Source: Hymenobacter mucosus
Lineage (GTDB): Bacteria; Bacteroidota; Bacteroidia; Cytophagales; Hymenobacteraceae
Assembly (NCBI RefSeq): GCF_900188255.1
Contig: NZ_FZNS01000006.1
Location: 124,001-188,000 of the forward strand
Length of the DNA stretch: 64,000 nt
Direction of reading: 5' to 3'
Position 1 is the stretch's first letter; each line of letters starts with the position of its first letter. The notes beneath the pieces were generated by a model. It was given only the letters and a program-made list of their open reading frames with translations. It was not told the origin of the DNA and did no database searches. Made by a program: the position numbers and the translations under genes. This document shows, piece after piece, positions 26,340 through 34,669 of this stretch.

Positions 26340-27218
26340 TCAGGCCATGCGGGTGGTGCGTTGTCGTAGAAACTCCCGCAGGGCGCGGTCCAGGGGTTCG
26401 GCAGTACTCAGCTGGTAGTAGTCGAATCCTTGGCGGCGGGTGGCGGTAGCCGTGCTGCGCAGCCATTCGTGCAGGTGAGTTTGCCAGGCGCTACGCTGCT
26501 GGTCGGCATCAAGCTGAAGGGTGCGGCCCGTTTCCAAGTCCTGAAACGTGACGGCCCCGCGAAATGAAAACTCCAGTTCGTTGCGCGCTAGCAAGTGCAA
26601 TAGCAGCACGTCGCCGGAGGCGGCACGTAGCCGCGTTAGGAGCCGCATAATCTCATCCTGCTCCTCATACAAGTCGCTTAGACAAATAATGAGCCCGGGT
26701 TGGCGGCGGGCCGTGAGGGGAGCCAGCGTACTCCGGTCGGGGAAGGTGCCCTCGGCGCGTAGGGTTTCCAGCATGTGGTAGAGGCGCGGCAGCTGGCGCG
26801 GGTCGGCGCGCGGGGGCAGGTGCTGTAGGCCCGCCGGATGCAGCACCGTAAGCGCCACGGCATCGCCCTGCTGCGTAGCTACGTAGGCCAGCGCCGCGCA
26901 CAGCAAACGGGCGTAATCGAGCTTGCTGAGGCCATTGTCGTCCTGGTGGTTCATGCTGGCGGTAGCATCCAGCACTAGGTGTACCGTCAGGCTGGTATCT
27001 ATTTCCGATTCCCGCAGGTAGTACCGATCTGAGCGCGCCGCTAAGCGCCAGTCGAGGCGACGTAAATCGTCGCCGGGCTGGTAAGGCCGATACTGGCTGA
27101 ACTCCATGCCGGCGCCCTTTCGGCGGCTGGCATGAGCCCCGTGCAACAGGCCCTCAGCCGCCTGCCGGGCCGCCAGCGGGAGGTTGCGCAGCGCATGAAG
27201 ATGTTCGGGCGTCAGCAT
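26340..27218 (-). CDS. DUF58-domain protein
   Basis: The 292-residue soluble protein carries the DUF58 signature GMEFSQYRPYQPGDDLRRLD near residue 37 and the VWA-like LTVHLVLDATASMNHQDDN segment near residue 78, with the DxxxSM metal-site pattern (Asp, Ser, Met partly kept as DATASM). DUF58 proteins are partners of MoxR AAA+ ATPases and usually lie next to them, as here. The ATG at 27218 is preferred to a longer frame from 27299. The gap to moxR is 148 bases. It is the second gene of the cluster. Confidence 0.92.
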   Translation of the reverse strand: MLTPEHLHALRNLPLAARQAAEGLLHGAHASRRKGAGMEFSQYRPYQPGDDLRRLDWRLAARSDRYYLRESEIDTSLTVHLVLDATASMNHQDDNGLSKLDYARLLCAALAYVATQQGDAVALTVLHPAGLQHLPPRADPRQLPRLYHMLETLRAEGTFPDRSTLAPLTARRQPGLIICLSDLYEEQDEIMRLLTRLRAASGDVLLLHLLARNELEFSFRGAVTFQDLETGRTLQLDADQQRSAWQTHLHEWLRSTATATRRQGFDYYQLSTAEPLDRALREFLRQRTTRMA

Positions 27219-27366
27219 CGGCGAGTAACAATCAGTGGTTGGGTGCTGGGGGGCAGTAGGAAAATGCCAGTAGAAGCAGGTGCCAGCCGTAGCATGCAAG
27301 TTGAGCTAGCAGTACCTCCTTCTCTTCGCTTGCGGAAGCAGATAGCAGGCGCTGTGGGCAAGCGCG

Positions 27367-28344
27367 CTAGACCCGCACGGCCTTGAGCAGTTCCCGTACC
27401 GCATCATCTGGGGTGAGGCTTTCGGCCTCGGCGTTAAAGTTCAGCAGCACGCGGTGGCGCAACACAGCGGGAGCCAACGCGTGCAAATCTTCCACCGTAG
27501 CGGCAAAGCGGCCGAGCTGCAAGGCTCTGGCCTTGGCGCACAAAATAAGCGCCTGCCCAGCCCGGGGGCCCGCCCCCCAGCGCCCGTAGTCCCGAATGAA
27601 CTGTACGTCGGAAGTAGCCGGGCGGGTAGCGCGCACCAGCCGGTTCACGAAGCCCAATAGCTCCGGACTAATGCTGACTTGGCGGGTGAGCTGCTGTAGC
27701 TGCCGGATTTCCTCGCCGCCCAGTACTGGTCGCACCTCGGGGCGCGCATTGCCGGTAGTGCCGCTCAGCACCGCTAGTTCTTCCTGCTCGGTGGGATAGC
27801 CAATGCGGATGTAAAGCAAAAAACGGTCGAGCTGGGCCTCGGGGAGGGGGTAGGTTCCGCTTTGCTCAATGGGGTTTTGCGTGGCCAGCAGGAAGAAGGG
27901 CTTTGGCAAGGCATGTTCCTGGCCGGCGTACGTTACATGGCCTTCCTGCATAGCCTCAAGCAGTGCCGCCTGGGTTTTAGGAGGCGTACGGTTGATTTCG
28001 TCGGCCAGCACCAAGCTCGCAAAGATGGGACCCTCATTAAATTTGAAGGAGCGGTGCCCAGTGCCGTGGTCTTCCTCCAGCACCTCCGTGCCCAGAATGT
28101 CGGTGGGCATCAGGTCGGGGGTGAACTGGATGCGGCGGAAGGGCAAGTCGGTGGCCTGGGCCAGGGTGCGTACCAGCAAGGTTTTGGCCAGGCCCGGCAC
28201 GCCTTCTAATAGGGCGTGGCCACCGGCTAGCAGTGCCACCAGCACTTCATCCAGCACCTCCTGCTGGCCCACAATGACCTTGCTGATTTCCTGTTTGAGT
28301 TGGGGAAGCTTCTGAAGTAGGCGAGTAACGTCTTGTTCGGTCAC
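27367..28344 (-). CDS. MoxR-family AAA+ ATPase
   Basis: The 325-residue protein has the MoxR AAA+ core: Walker A LLEGVPGLAKTLLVRTLAQA (about residues 37-56), Walker B with LVLADEINRTPPKTQAALLE (about 111-130), and sensor 1 FFLLATQNPIEQSGTYPLPE with LDRFLLYIRIGYPT. These motifs mark the MoxR/AAA_3 branch, chaperone-like ATPases that act on VWA-domain partner proteins, here most likely the DUF58 and BatA-type products. The start is GTG at 28344, following the MTEQDVTRLLQKLPQLKQEI start. It is the first gene of the cluster and shares its upstream gap with the divergent OMP gene. Confidence 0.95.
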   Translation of the reverse strand: MTEQDVTRLLQKLPQLKQEISKVIVGQQEVLDEVLVALLAGGHALLEGVPGLAKTLLVRTLAQATDLPFRRIQFTPDLMPTDILGTEVLEEDHGTGHRSFKFNEGPIFASLVLADEINRTPPKTQAALLEAMQEGHVTYAGQEHALPKPFFLLATQNPIEQSGTYPLPEAQLDRFLLYIRIGYPTEQEELAVLSGTTGNARPEVRPVLGGEEIRQLQQLTRQVSISPELLGFVNRLVRATRPATSDVQFIRDYGRWGAGPRAGQALILCAKARALQLGRFAATVEDLHALAPAVLRHRVLLNFNAEAESLTPDDAVRELLKAVRV

Positions 28345-28512
28345 TGACTCGGGCGTTGTGTGGAAGAGGAAGATGCGCGTAAGATAAAGTCAGCTATACC
28401 AAAGTAAGGATGCTTAGAAAAATGAATTTGCCGCATTTTTCTTTAGAAGCTAAAGTCTGATTGACGGGCAGAGTGGTTTGCCAGCCGCCGGTGCAAGTAT
28501 CTACTTCGGGCC

Positions 28513-29175
28513 ATGATACACAATTGCTCCTGCACTTGCCGCCTGCTCCGCTTCCTGATGCCAGCCGTTCTGGCGGCTTTTCTGAGTCCGGTTGCCCGCG
28601 CTCAAACCACCCCGGACACTACTCTCCAAGCGCCCCTTAGCTACCGCAACGCTGTTCGTCTGGACCTGGGTGGCGTGCTGGCCCGCAACGTTGCCTACAA
28701 TGCGCTTACTAGTCAGCCCCGGGTACTGCTGCCGGTGCTAGTGGGCTATGAGCGGCAGCTAGGGCAGCGCACCAGTGCCAATGCCGAGGTGCTGGTGCAC
28801 GGGGGCACGCCCGATGAGCGCACAAGCGGCCTGGCTTTGCAAGGCCGCTACTACTACTGTCAGCGGCACCAGCGGGGCCTAGCGGGCCTGTATGCTGCCC
28901 CTACCATCAGCTACCGATATGTGCGGCAGCAATTCTACTACATCCCCGTGGAAACGCACAAATTGGCCGGGGCCGGCGTGTTACTTGGAGCCCAAGTACC
29001 GCTTGGGGTGCGCCGTCGTCTCCTGCTCGATGTATCGGGCGGTATAATGACGTGGGCCCGGGTAAATCCTGTGCACACCAGCGCCGCACCTGGCGGCTAC
29101 TATCAAGAGAAAACCTACTACGAGCGAAACAGATCGGTATTCGACGGTCGCATTAGCCTAGGCTACCGCTTCTAA
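28513..29175 (+). CDS. secreted outer-membrane-like barrel protein, unknown
   Basis: A 220-residue protein begins with a signal peptide (LLRFLMPAVLAAFLSPVARA, residues about 11-30). The mature part alternates aromatic and hydrophobic residues as in an outer-membrane beta barrel, for example GVLLGAQVPLGVRRRLLLDV and GRYYYCQRHQRGL, and ends in a terminal aromatic strand (GRISLGYRF). I do not know its family. It resembles the small DUF3575-like or OMP_b-brl proteins of Bacteroidetes. It is divergent from moxR and convergent with the DUF4159 gene. Confidence 0.75.
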   Translation: MIHNCSCTCRLLRFLMPAVLAAFLSPVARAQTTPDTTLQAPLSYRNAVRLDLGGVLARNVAYNALTSQPRVLLPVLVGYERQLGQRTSANAEVLVHGGTPDERTSGLALQGRYYYCQRHQRGLAGLYAAPTISYRYVRQQFYYIPVETHKLAGAGVLLGAQVPLGVRRRLLLDVSGGIMTWARVNPVHTSAAPGGYYQEKTYYERNRSVFDGRISLGYRF

Positions 29176-29183
29176 GCTGCCAA

Positions 29184-29807
29184 CTAGGCCGTGAGGGCGT
29201 ACAGAATGATATTGACTCCAAATTTGGTGTTGTCCTCGGCCAGAAAACGCTTGTTGCGGAAGTCATAGTCCCATTCACAGCCGTAGTCTTTGTTGGAATA
29301 GAGCACGGCTAGCCGCCCGTTGATTTCGATGCCTTTCAGGTAGTCGTGCACCAGGTCGTCGCCCCAGCCATTGAGCTCGAAGCCGGTATTGGGAGGGCCT
29401 TCTGGAAACTTAAAAAACTGAGAGTAGATGGGGTGGGTCTTGGGTAGCTTCTTTAAAGCACCCGCCCCGAAACTAACCCGCATCTGTTCTTCGAAAGAAC
29501 GGGCAAATAGTCCATCTATATCGTGGTTGCAGTCGTCCACGAATACGAAGCCCCCGCCGCGCACATACTGCTCGAAGTTTTTCTTTTCCGCCGCCGAAAA
29601 CTGCACTAGGCGGTGCCCGGAGAGGTAGCAGAAGGGGTAGCGGAACAGCTCGGGAGAGTCGAGCGCTACTACTTTCTCTTTGGGGTCAACGGGTACTTTG
29701 GTATACTGCACCAAGGAGTGCAGCAAGTTGGCCGGCATCCGCTCATCCACGGCATCCCAGTCGCCGGAGCGGTATTGCAGGCGTACAAACGTAAACGGTG
29801 CGGGCAC
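29184..29807 (-). CDS. DUF4159 protein
   Basis: The protein (207 residues from GTG 29807, or 224 from GTG 29858) is recognisable by the start PAPFTFVRLQYRSGDWDAVD and the segment GGGFVFVDDCNHDIDGLFAR, followed by GRLAVLYSNKDYGCEWDYDF and the end NIILYALTA. DUF4159 genes typically sit with MoxR, DUF58 and BatA genes in Bacteroidetes, and the region 20.5-28.3 kb fits that setting, with two genes between. The GASE-like Asp-Asp-Cys stretch suggests a GATase-type fold. The role is unknown. The GTG at 29807 is my choice because the conserved start begins there, but no strong signal decides it. Confidence 0.85.
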   Translation of the reverse strand: MPAPFTFVRLQYRSGDWDAVDERMPANLLHSLVQYTKVPVDPKEKVVALDSPELFRYPFCYLSGHRLVQFSAAEKKNFEQYVRGGGFVFVDDCNHDIDGLFARSFEEQMRVSFGAGALKKLPKTHPIYSQFFKFPEGPPNTGFELNGWGDDLVHDYLKGIEINGRLAVLYSNKDYGCEWDYDFRNKRFLAEDNTKFGVNIILYALTA

Positions 29808-29955
29808 GGTAAAAAGATAGAGGTTCGGAGGGCAGCAGGGGAAGGACGCAATTTGCACTGCTAGGGTGGCTTACCCAGCCAGGAATCAAGAAAAACTAGC
29901 GTTGGGCTGGGTGGGGAATTTCAGGTGGCGCCTGCTGCAGCTATATACTAGGCGC

Positions 29956-30000
29956 GTATTTCTGCGTTTGACACGTACACCTGTTGTACTACAGAAATAC
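29956..30000. promoter_or_regulatory. 9-bp inverted repeat upstream of OMP gene
   Basis: GTATTTCTG at 29956-29964 and its exact complement CAGAAATAC at 29992-30000 flank an inner GTACA/TGTAC pair (29975-29979 and 29985-29989). The right arm ends 17 bases before the OMP start at 30017. It could be an operator or a 5' UTR hairpin. Confidence 0.4.
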
Positions 30001-30016
30001 TTGACTACCTGCAACT

Positions 30017-30613
30017 ATGAAACAAAAATTGCTTCTCCTATTGCCGTCGCTCTTAGTAGCTGGCGCCGCGCACGCTCAGCTCGGAGTGAAAGCCGGTATT
30101 AATGCCGCCGTGCTGGATGGTGAAAACTTAGGCTCCACGTCCACCGACTACAAGACCTACTACCACGTGGGCCTGCTGTACCAAGCCAAAGTGCTGGGGC
30201 CGCTGTCTATTCAGCCCGAAGTGTTGTATTCATTGCAGGGTAGCTCATTTAAAGATGCCCTCGGCAACTACGATACGAAGCTGCACTACCTCAACGTGCC
30301 CATCCTGGCCAAAGTGACGCTGGGGCCAGTATTCGTGGAAGCCGGCCCCCAGTTTGGCGTGCTTCTCTCAGAAAAAGCCGATGGTGGCGTGAGTGCCTCA
30401 TCCAGTGGCAACGGCCCCTATAGCAGCTACAAAAAGGGCGACGTGAGCTTGTGCGCGGGAGCCGGCTTAAAGCTGGGCAGCGTGCTGCTGGGTGCTCGGT
30501 TCAATGCCGGGGTCAATGACATCAACGACGTGAAAAGTGTGACCGGAACCAACGACCCCCGCCTGCGCAACCGGGTTGTGCAAGGATACTTGGCTTTCCA
30601 GTTCGGCAACTAA
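30017..30613 (+). CDS. outer membrane beta-barrel (OMP_b-brl_2) protein, copy 1
   Basis: A 198-residue protein has a signal peptide (MKQKLLLLLPSLLVAGAAHA) and then LGVKAGINAAVLDGEN, the typical start of the porin-family outer-membrane barrels of Bacteroidetes. Strand-like segments include YYHVGLLYQAKVLGPLSIQP, LHYLNVPILAKVTLGPVFVE and LLGARFNAGVNDIND. The C-terminal strand ends GYLAFQFGN. The function is unknown, and in this family they are often stress or transport-related. It is followed 85 bases on by a paralogue in the same direction, so the two likely form an operon or duplication. Confidence 0.88.
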   Translation: MKQKLLLLLPSLLVAGAAHAQLGVKAGINAAVLDGENLGSTSTDYKTYYHVGLLYQAKVLGPLSIQPEVLYSLQGSSFKDALGNYDTKLHYLNVPILAKVTLGPVFVEAGPQFGVLLSEKADGGVSASSSGNGPYSSYKKGDVSLCAGAGLKLGSVLLGARFNAGVNDINDVKSVTGTNDPRLRNRVVQGYLAFQFGN

Positions 30614-30698
30614 ACTGCCAGCTTGTACCCGAAATGGTTTGGTGAGACTGAAACAAATGTCGTGCTTGCGACAAATTTCAGTTTCACTTCTTCGTTTT

Positions 30699-31361
30699 AT
30701 GCAAAAATTTACGCTTGTATTCGGGTTGCTATTTAGTTCTACAGTGGCTTGCTGGGCTCAAACGGGAGTTCAGGTGGGCGCAAAAGCCGGCCTAAACCTC
30801 GCTGTGCTAGATGGCAGCATCAATCAAGACACCAAGTTTAAGCCTGGGTTTCACTTTGGGGGCGTACTACGGTGGCGCCCTACTGCGCATTTTGCCCTGC
30901 AGCCAGAGCTGGTATACTCCCAGCAAGGCTCCAATAATGAGATTCCCGTAGGGCCAGGAGTGGCGCTTGAGAACAAAACCAAACTCTCCTACCTAAACAT
31001 TCCGGTGTTGGCAAAAATCTATCTGGGCAACGTAGTCAATCTGCAGGTAGGGCCGCAGTTTGGGCTGCTGCTGGCTGCTCAGCGGGAAGGCCAGGTGGGC
31101 TACTACGCAAGTTCCAACGGCAGCGGCTTCCGCACGGAAGATGTCGACGTGAAAGACAACTACAAAGGTGACGTGGCCCTGTGTGCCGGCCTGGGAGCTG
31201 ACCTGAAAAATGGGTTGCTACTCTCGGCGCGCCTCAACTATGGAGTAACGGACATTAATAACGATGAGTCGCAAAAGCAACTGCGTGACTATCTGGATAT
31301 TGGTGGCTTGCACAATCGCGTAGTAGAGTTTTCTGTCGGCTACCTATTTGGTTCCAAATAA
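30699..31361 (+). CDS. outer membrane beta-barrel protein, copy 2 (paralogue)
   Basis: The 220-residue product starts MQKFTLVFGLLFSSTVACWA, a signal peptide, then GVQVGAKAGLNLAVLDGS, paralogous to the preceding gene at AGxNxAVLDG. Shared blocks include the aligned LSYLNIPVLAKIYLGNVVNL, VGPQFGLLLA and the KGDVALCAGLGADLKNGLLL segment. It ends in the barrel strand VEFSVGYLFGSK. A loop insertion (about residues 125-150) distinguishes it from copy 1. The ATG at 30699 is chosen over an upstream frame at 30576 that overlaps copy 1. A bidirectional terminator follows. Confidence 0.88.
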   Translation: MQKFTLVFGLLFSSTVACWAQTGVQVGAKAGLNLAVLDGSINQDTKFKPGFHFGGVLRWRPTAHFALQPELVYSQQGSNNEIPVGPGVALENKTKLSYLNIPVLAKIYLGNVVNLQVGPQFGLLLAAQREGQVGYYASSNGSGFRTEDVDVKDNYKGDVALCAGLGADLKNGLLLSARLNYGVTDINNDESQKQLRDYLDIGGLHNRVVEFSVGYLFGSK

Positions 31362-31383
31362 CCATCTGTCCCGTAGCTTCAAT

Positions 31384-31422
31384 AGCAAAAGCCCTGCCTG
31401 GTTAACCAGGCAAGGCTTTTGC
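31384..31422. terminator. bidirectional terminator between OMP copy 2 and tldE copy 1
   Basis: AGCAAAAGCCCTGCCTGG pairs with CCAGGCAAGGCTTTTGCT around a TTAA loop, with one mismatch on each side. It lies between the convergent OMP and TldE genes. Confidence 0.9.
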
Positions 31423-31440
31423 TGTATTATGCACCGTTGC

Positions 31441-32766
31441 TTACACCGCGTCGGAGAGGCTAGTGAAGGTGAAGTCCCGGATTTTCAGCGGGGGCACCAG
31501 GTTGCCGCCTAGGCGCTGAGGGCGGCCAATGGCTTCAATGTTGTTGAGCATAATCACGGGGCTCTCATTGAAGCGGAAGTTCTTGATGGGGAACTTGATC
31601 TTGCCGTTCTCAATGTAGAACGTGCCGTCGCGAGTGAGGCCAGTGTAAAGTAGCGTCTGCGGGTCTACGTCGCGGATGTACCACAGGCGCGTTACCAAAA
31701 TGCCTTTGGCCGTGCTCTTGATAAGGTCGGCGGTGCTTTGAGTGCCCCCTTCCATGATGAAGTTGCCAGCAAATGCCGTGGGCTCCACGCCGTTTTTCTG
31801 AGCCCAGTAACGGGAATAGTACAAGTTCTTCACCACGCCCTTTTCTACCCAGTTGATGCGCTTTACGGGTAGGCCTTCTCCATCGAACACTGAGCCTGGG
31901 GCCTGAGCGTTTAGAGGGTCGGAGTAGATACTGATGCGCGAGTCGAATAGCTTGTCGCCCTTGCGGTTGCCGCCGCCCTTCTTACTCAGGAAGGAGCGGC
32001 CTTCATCGGCCTCACGGGCTCCAAAGTTGTACACCAGGTTATTGAGCAGCCCTTCATCCGACACCAAGGCGGCGGGCTCCAGAATCACGGTGTACTTGCC
32101 GGGCTCCAAGGCCTTGGCATTGCGCGAACCAGCTGCTTTATCGGCCGCAATCTGGGTTAAGTTTTTGGCATTAAACTTAGTGGCGTCGGTAAAATCGGCC
32201 ACGGCGTAGCCGGAGCCGGTGCCATCGGGCGTACGCACAGTCACGGAGAAATCTAAGCCAGTACTTTGCTGGTAGGCCTCCAACCCCTTGTTGTTGCGTA
32301 GCGCCTGGAAGTAGGCGCCATCCTCTAAATAGCCCGCGGCCGTCAGCTGCTTGCTTGAGCTAAGCGCAATGCTGTCGGCGGCGGCCTGAGCCCGGAAGTC
32401 GGGTCTGATGGCAGCGGTACTGGTTGCGTAGCTCACGGGCGTAAGATACTGCTGAGGCCCTAGCAGGGGCATGTACTCCTGGTCTTCCGGGGCAAGGCGG
32501 GCAATTTCCTCGGCCCGCTGCACGCAGCGGCGCAGGGTGGCATCATCGAACTGGTTGCAGGTAGCTACCCCGCTCCGCTTGCCGAAGCGTGCTTCCACCG
32601 CCAGCGACACGTTGTCGGACACGCCGGCCGTGCTCACGTTGTTGCGGGCGTAGCGGATGTTGCCTACCGTACGACCACTCAGGCTGGCTTGGCACTCATC
32701 GGCGGTGCTGAAGCTCAGCACCTTTTTCAGGATAGCCTGAGACTCGTCTTTGGAGAGAATGGGCAT
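31441..32766 (-). CDS. TldE/PmbA family protein, copy 1
   Basis: A 441-residue soluble protein of the TldE/PmbA half of the TldD/TldE metalloprotease. The start MPILSKDESQAILKKVLSFS has no signal peptide. It has conserved segments FDDATLRRCVQRAEEIARLA, EGGTQSTADLIKSTAKGILV, GLTRDGTFYIENGKIKFPIK and the end VPPLKIRDFTFTSLSDAV. TldE carries no metal site; it forms the heterodimer with TldD, which cleaves unfolded peptides. It is the last of four genes in the order TldD-TldE-TldD-TldE on the minus strand. It closely resembles the copy at 34670. Note the missing Tat signal, unlike its TldD partners. Confidence 0.92.
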   Translation of the reverse strand: MPILSKDESQAILKKVLSFSTADECQASLSGRTVGNIRYARNNVSTAGVSDNVSLAVEARFGKRSGVATCNQFDDATLRRCVQRAEEIARLAPEDQEYMPLLGPQQYLTPVSYATSTAAIRPDFRAQAAADSIALSSSKQLTAAGYLEDGAYFQALRNNKGLEAYQQSTGLDFSVTVRTPDGTGSGYAVADFTDATKFNAKNLTQIAADKAAGSRNAKALEPGKYTVILEPAALVSDEGLLNNLVYNFGAREADEGRSFLSKKGGGNRKGDKLFDSRISIYSDPLNAQAPGSVFDGEGLPVKRINWVEKGVVKNLYYSRYWAQKNGVEPTAFAGNFIMEGGTQSTADLIKSTAKGILVTRLWYIRDVDPQTLLYTGLTRDGTFYIENGKIKFPIKNFRFNESPVIMLNNIEAIGRPQRLGGNLVPPLKIRDFTFTSLSDAV

Positions 32767-32901
32767 GGAATTGAGGAGCCGATTTTTGAGATGAACAGAA
32801 CCCAGCTTTCTACTCGTCTTTCCGGCCGGGCCAGCAATTCGGGAGCATTACTGCTAATCAACCCAAACCCTGGTCCTGCCCGGAAAGAGCGGTAGAAATA
32901 G

Positions 32902-34554
32902 CTAGCCGATTTTGCGGGCAGTATTGATGACGTTGACGGCGTTGAAGCGGGTAGTAGCGGAGCCGTGGCTCACGGCGGAGCTTTGGCTGGGCTGGCCCTT
33001 GCCGTCGTTGAAGAAGCCCGCAAAACGGTAGTCCGACTGGTCGCAGGTGGCGGCGCAGCTGTTCCAGAATTCTAGCGTGTTGGTCTGGTAGGCCACGTCT
33101 TCCAGCATCCCGGCAATCTTACCTTTCTCAATGGCGTAGAATACCTGCCCGCCAAACTGCGAGTTGTAGCGCTGCTGGTCGATGGAGAAGGAGCCGTTGC
33201 CGGCAATGTAGATGCCTTTGTCTACGCCTTTTACCAGATCATCCACGCTCATTTTCTGCGCGCTGGGCTTGAGGCTTACATTGGGCATGCGCTGGAACTG
33301 CACATCCTGCCACGACTGCGCGTAGCAGCACCCGTCCGATTCGGTCTGACCTACAATGTGTGCTTGGTCACGAATCTTCTCGTAGTTCACCAGCTTGCCT
33401 TGCTCAATCAGGTTCCACTCCTTGGTTTTCACGCCCTCATCGTCGTAGCCCACTGCGCCCAAGGAACCGGGCTGCAGCTTGTCGGCCACAATGTTGACTA
33501 CCTTCGAGCCATACGGAATGTTCTTAGCCTTCCACTCTAGGGTGGCGAAGCTGGTGCCGGCGTAGTTAGCTTCATAGCCCAGCACCCGGTCGAGTTCCAG
33601 GGGGTGTCCTACCGACTCGTGAATGGTAAGGCCCAGGTGGTGCGGATCCAGCACCAGGTCGTACTTACCGGGCGTCACCGACTTGGCCGTGAGCTTTTCC
33701 TTTACCTGCTTAGCGGCGCGGGCGGCGTCTTCCAGAATGTCGTAGCTGTTCTTGTACCCAATAACGTCGGAGCCAGCGGGGCCCGCTATTTTATCGGCGG
33801 CTTTGGGCGTGAGGTACTCGTAGCCCAGGCCCATGGGCGCGCTCAGGGCCTGACGGGAGCGGAACTTGCCCGAAGCCCGGTCGATGGCCGTCACGCTGAA
33901 CGTGGGGTAAATGCGGTGAATATCCTGGTCGATGTAGGAGCCGTCGGTGCTGGCGAAGTACTTCTGCTCGTTTACCTGAAACAGCACCGAATTCACAAAG
34001 CTGGCACCGTTTTCCAGGGCCTTAGCATTGGTAGCTAGCAGCAAATCCACCTTGTCTTTGATGGGCACCTCGAAGGCATTTTGCTGAATAGGAGCCTTCC
34101 ACGACACTTCTCCGTAGCCGCGCTGGGGGGCTAGCTGCACCTTTTCCTTTTGGGTTTTGGAGTTTGCCTTGGCAATTTCTACTGCTAGCTGCGCCGCCTT
34201 AGCCATGCCAGCCTCCGTCACCACGTTGGTAGAAGCAAAGCCCCAGGTGCCGTTGGCAATTACGCGGATGCCCGCGCCGTAGCTTTCCGTGTTGGCAATA
34301 TTTTGGACCTGCTTTTCGCGGGTGAAAATGCCTTGGTTGAGGTAGCGCCCAATGCGCACATCGGTATAGGTAGCGCCGGCGGCTTTGGCCGCGTTCAGAG
34401 CAGCGTCGGCCAGGCGCTTTTTCACGGCTACATCTGCGCCTCCTTGCAGTAGGTGGGCAGGGTCCACTTCGGTGCCGCCGAAGCTGGGCAGGGAAGGCAG
34501 CCACAAGGCGCTGGTGGCTAGGCCCGTCAGGCCCACAAAGTCACGTCTTTTCAC
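32902..34554 (-). CDS. tldD: TldD family metalloprotease with Tat signal, copy 1
   Basis: The 550-residue protein starts KRRDFVGLTGLATSALWLPS, a twin-arginine signal (RRDFVGL), then TldD sequence. The metal motif HESVGHPLELDR is HExxxH (His312, Glu313, His317). Further conserved blocks are DGCCYAQSWQDVQFQRM and FWNSCAATCDQSDYRF, whose Cys lies near the position of the third ligand known from E. coli TldD. TldD/TldE degrades unstructured peptides, for example in microcin maturation and toxin-antitoxin turnover. Here the Tat signal suggests export of the folded protein to the periplasm. The start is GTG at 34554, with no in-frame ATG close by. A copy lies at 36051. Confidence 0.93.
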   Translation of the reverse strand: MKRRDFVGLTGLATSALWLPSLPSFGGTEVDPAHLLQGGADVAVKKRLADAALNAAKAAGATYTDVRIGRYLNQGIFTREKQVQNIANTESYGAGIRVIANGTWGFASTNVVTEAGMAKAAQLAVEIAKANSKTQKEKVQLAPQRGYGEVSWKAPIQQNAFEVPIKDKVDLLLATNAKALENGASFVNSVLFQVNEQKYFASTDGSYIDQDIHRIYPTFSVTAIDRASGKFRSRQALSAPMGLGYEYLTPKAADKIAGPAGSDVIGYKNSYDILEDAARAAKQVKEKLTAKSVTPGKYDLVLDPHHLGLTIHESVGHPLELDRVLGYEANYAGTSFATLEWKAKNIPYGSKVVNIVADKLQPGSLGAVGYDDEGVKTKEWNLIEQGKLVNYEKIRDQAHIVGQTESDGCCYAQSWQDVQFQRMPNVSLKPSAQKMSVDDLVKGVDKGIYIAGNGSFSIDQQRYNSQFGGQVFYAIEKGKIAGMLEDVAYQTNTLEFWNSCAATCDQSDYRFAGFFNDGKGQPSQSSAVSHGSATTRFNAVNVINTARKIG

Positions 34555-34600
34555 AGTATCGGAAGATTGGAAGTGGAAGAAGAAAGTGCCGCTCCGCGTG

Positions 34601-34652
34601 CTGCGCCGCAGCTAAGCTTCTGCTCAAGGAAGCTACCTCAGCTGCGGCGCAG
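34601..34652. repeat. 13-bp inverted repeat with nested stem between the two TldD/E pairs
   Basis: CTGCGCCGCAGCT (34601-34613) is exactly complementary to AGCTGCGGCGCAG (34640-34652), with a nested AGCTTC/GAAGCT stem in the loop. It lies between the TldE copy 2 stop (34670) and the TldD copy 1 start, where it might act in attenuation or mRNA stability. No T-run is present, so it is unlikely to be a plain terminator. Confidence 0.5.
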
Positions 34653-34669
34653 TACGAGGAAGGGCAGTT

